Shown piece after piece: positions 7,015-8,778 of a DNA stretch of 8,778 nucleotides (positions are counted from its first letter, which is position 1; every line of letters begins with the position of its first letter). This stretch comes from Herminiimonas sp. (GTDB lineage: Bacteria > Pseudomonadota > Gammaproteobacteria > Burkholderiales > Burkholderiaceae). The notes below the pieces were generated by a model. That model was not told the origin of the DNA. It did no database searches and worked only from the letters and a program-made list of their open reading frames with translations. Made by a program: the position numbers and the translations under genes. The stretch lies in contig JACMQD010000348.1 in NCBI GenBank assembly GCA_014377155.1, positions 1 through 8,778 of the forward strand, given 5' to 3'.

Positions 7015-7827
7015 ATGGCCCGTACAATTTTCAGCGACATCGACTGGTCGCAGCCGTGGTTGTGCCATTTGGCCGCCATCGCGAAACCAATTCTCAGTGA
7101 ACGAGACTGGTGTGCCGCGCTCAATCGCGAGGCGGCTAAACGCAGCGTGCACAATCATCGTGGATTGCCTTTATGCTTCGTGCCGCAAGACTGCTTGCCG
7201 CCGGATATGGCATATGAGACTTTCATCAGCAATACGGGTCAGGTGCCGACCCGGGACAATCTGCACGATTTTTTTAATGGACTCGTCTGGCTGGTATTTC
7301 CGTCTGTAAAAGCACGTCTTAATGCCATACAAGCGGCAGAAATTACCAGCGCTGCGGTTGCGTCGCGCGATGCCTCGGCGAAGAGTTCGGTTCGAGGAAG
7401 GGTGCGGGACGCGGCAACCATATTCGACGAAAATGCGGTCCTGCTGATCACGCCGAATACGGAATTAGTGCTGGCACTGCGTGAACATCGGTGGAAAGAT
7501 GCTTTTTGTGATCAACGTCTGGCATTTGAGCGTCATTGTGAGGTAATTTTGTTTGGGCATGCGCTGATGGAAAAGCTGGTCGCGCCCTATAAATCGGTCA
7601 CTGGCCACGCGCGCTGGGTCGTTTGCGACCCGGCCTATTTTGCCAACTCGCCGGCGGATCGACTCTGCTGGGTAGATGCCGTGCTTGCGGGCGAATTGCA
7701 GTCCAGCTTGTCTATCACTGAATTCACGCCATTGCCGATCCTCGGTGTGCCCGGATGGTGGGACGGTCAAACGTCGGCGTTCTACGATGATGCATCGGTA
7801 TTTCGCCCACCGAAAAGCAGAAGGTGA
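7015..7827 (+). CDS. DUF3025 family protein, function unknown
   Basis: A 270-residue soluble protein with no signal peptide or membrane segment visible. I recognise it as DUF3025, a proteobacterial family without an assigned reaction. Typical conserved stretches are VPTRDNLHDFFNGL followed by a VFP turn near residue 95, then LNAIQAAEI, IFDENAVLL, FGHALMEKL and the C-terminal LPILGVPGWW. The many conserved His, Asp, Asn and Trp residues suggest an enzyme or a binding protein, but this is inference. It lies 70 bases after pyrC with no terminator between, so co-transcription is likely, and its own terminator follows. The start is uncertain: ATG 7015 gives MARTIF and fits the family, while TTG 6994 would add seven residues. 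Neither has a convincing ribosome site, and no start further left is possible because of in-frame stops at 6949 and 6970. Confidence 0.85.
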   Translation: MARTIFSDIDWSQPWLCHLAAIAKPILSERDWCAALNREAAKRSVHNHRGLPLCFVPQDCLPPDMAYETFISNTGQVPTRDNLHDFFNGLVWLVFPSVKARLNAIQAAEITSAAVASRDASAKSSVRGRVRDAATIFDENAVLLITPNTELVLALREHRWKDAFCDQRLAFERHCEVILFGHALMEKLVAPYKSVTGHARWVVCDPAYFANSPADRLCWVDAVLAGELQSSLSITEFTPLPILGVPGWWDGQTSAFYDDASVFRPPKSRR

Positions 7828-7845
7828 TTTGTTGCTGCGTTTAAT

Positions 7846-7874
7846 AAAAAAGGCACCCGAGGGTGCCTTTTTTT
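7846..7874. terminator. Bidirectional terminator between DUF3025 and porin
   Basis: The stem GGCACC (7852-7857) with GGTGCC (7862-7867) has a CGAG loop, six A before it (7846-7851) and seven T after it (7868-7874). It reads as a terminator on both strands and sits between two converging genes, 18 bases after the DUF3025 stop and 36 bases past the porin stop. Confidence 0.93.
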
Positions 7875-7910
7875 AAACAGTCAATCCCGCAAGCCTGAGC
7901 CTGCAACGGA

Positions 7911-8778
7911 TTAGAACTTGTGACGAACGCCGACGTTGAACAATGTGTCAGTCAGGCCGTTACCTGCAGCATTGCGGCTGACGAAACGGTCGTTCGTGTT
8001 ACGCGAGTACGATGTGTACAAATTTGTACGCTTCGACAACGAGTGTGTGTAACCGATCGCTGCTTGAGCCGAATCCGAATCAGAAAAATCCTTATTTGTG
8101 CTACGGATATAGTCGACCAAGAAAGCACCTGCCGCGCCAACCGGTACTGTCAGACCGAGCATTGCGTCGCGTGTATCACCACGACCAGTGGAGACACTGT
8201 TAACAGCGTAAGCACCATGCAGTTTCACAACGTTAAAGTCGTAAGTTGCTCCAACCATCGTTGTCTTCGAAGTACCAATTGCTGGGAATACTGGTGCAAC
8301 GCGCAATCCTGTATTTTGGTTATGATGAGCAACAACTACGTTAATTGGGCCATTAGCGTAGCCAAGCGACGCACCGTATTGACGCAATGCGTCATTGTTG
8401 CCAGCAATTTCACCCAAGCCATAAGCTACTTGAGCCGAAAAACCACTCATGCCGATCGAGTAGTTGATCGTATTATCCATACGTACGCCGTACGGATTGA
8501 ACAGGCTGATGATACCGGAGCCAGTGCCATCTGCACCACCTGTGATACCAGTTGAAAATGGATCGATCGAATCGAGGGCCAGATGGATAGGTGTGTACTG
8601 ACGACCCAGCTTGACGGAACCGAAGCCACCATTCAGGCCAACCCAAGCTTGCCGACCCAACAATCTGCCGTCTTGTGAGCTGACACCATTGCTGATATGA
8701 AAACCCCTTTCCAGTGTGAAGTTTGCCGACAGACCGCCGCCCAGAACTTCTGTACCTTTAAAGCCGAGACGCGAACCC
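7911..8778 (-). CDS. General outer membrane porin, 5' end missing (288 residues in window)
   Basis: A trimeric beta-barrel porin of the Gram-negative porin type (Porin_4/OmpC-like) common in Burkholderiales. It allows diffusion of small solutes through the outer membrane. The frame is open to the right edge, so the signal peptide and first strands (about 60-80 residues) lie outside. Visible hallmarks are GSRLGFKGTE at the start of the fragment, RQAWVGLNGGFG, LGRQYTP, amphipathic strands with alternating residues throughout, and LSKRTNLYTSYSR near the end. The C terminus GVRHKF ends in Phe, the usual barrel assembly signal. A TTG at 8661-8663 is internal, not a start. LERGF is found where many relatives have LESGF or LENGF, and the stretch after IDPF (the expected pore-constriction loop) is glycine-rich. 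It converges on DUF3025 and is unrelated to its neighbours. The substrate is not predictable. Confidence 0.93.
   Translation of the reverse strand, partial: GSRLGFKGTEVLGGGLSANFTLERGFHISNGVSSQDGRLLGRQAWVGLNGGFGSVKLGRQYTPIHLALDSIDPFSTGITGGADGTGSGIISLFNPYGVRMDNTINYSIGMSGFSAQVAYGLGEIAGNNDALRQYGASLGYANGPINVVVAHHNQNTGLRVAPVFPAIGTSKTTMVGATYDFNVVKLHGAYAVNSVSTGRGDTRDAMLGLTVPVGAAGAFLVDYIRSTNKDFSDSDSAQAAIGYTHSLSKRTNLYTSYSRNTNDRFVSRNAAGNGLTDTLFNVGVRHKF

Noticed and set aside
6231..7154. Open frame of about 300 codons on the minus strand across pyrC and the DUF3025 start
   Set aside because: It spans two genes in antisense, is rich in Arg and His in the manner of shadow frames, and has no recognisable domain.
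7920..8555. Cys- and Thr-rich plus-strand frame opposite the porin
   Set aside because: It is the antisense of conserved porin strands, starts at the porin C terminus, has no ribosome site, and its composition reflects the porin codons.

Overview
The window reads as chromosomal DNA of a Gram-negative betaproteobacterium. Order Burkholderiales is very likely and family Oxalobacteraceae (Herminiimonas/Janthinobacterium-like) is my best guess. This rests on the betaproteobacterial style of the glutamate dehydrogenase, a DUF3025 gene directly behind pyrC, and a Burkholderiales-type general porin ending in Phe. The assignment is inference from protein style, not from a search.

Layout: (1) 1-1161, 3' part of a glutamate dehydrogenase gene (gdhA). 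(2) 1344-5755, a glutamate/aspartate-type ABC importer: two tandem paralogous periplasmic binding protein genes (gltI-like 1 and 2), then permeases gltJ and gltK and ATPase gltL. A good sigma70-like promoter lies just after gdhA. A strong intrinsic terminator and then a second, T-less compound hairpin separate the binding protein genes from the membrane and ATPase genes. Another terminator closes gltL. (3) 5880-7827, pyrC (dihydroorotase) and a DUF3025 gene of unknown function, probably co-transcribed. (4) A symmetrical hairpin at 7846-7874 serves as terminator for convergent DUF3025 and the minus-strand porin gene, which fills 7911-8778 and runs off the right edge.

How it fits together: binding proteins in the periplasm deliver acidic amino acids to GltJK-GltL. 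Glutamate dehydrogenase can then interconvert glutamate and 2-oxoglutarate plus ammonium, so the left half is a glutamate uptake and metabolism locus. The importer-to-pyrC junction is a clean transcription boundary.

Most of the window is ordinary housekeeping and transport DNA, and I see no evidence of a wholly new system. There is no CRISPR array, IS, tRNA or rRNA, and no gene-free stretch longer than about 180 bases. The points most worth a second look are the duplicated and diverged binding protein gene, the terminator plus compound hairpin between binding protein and permease genes, and the unusual start region of the DUF3025 gene.
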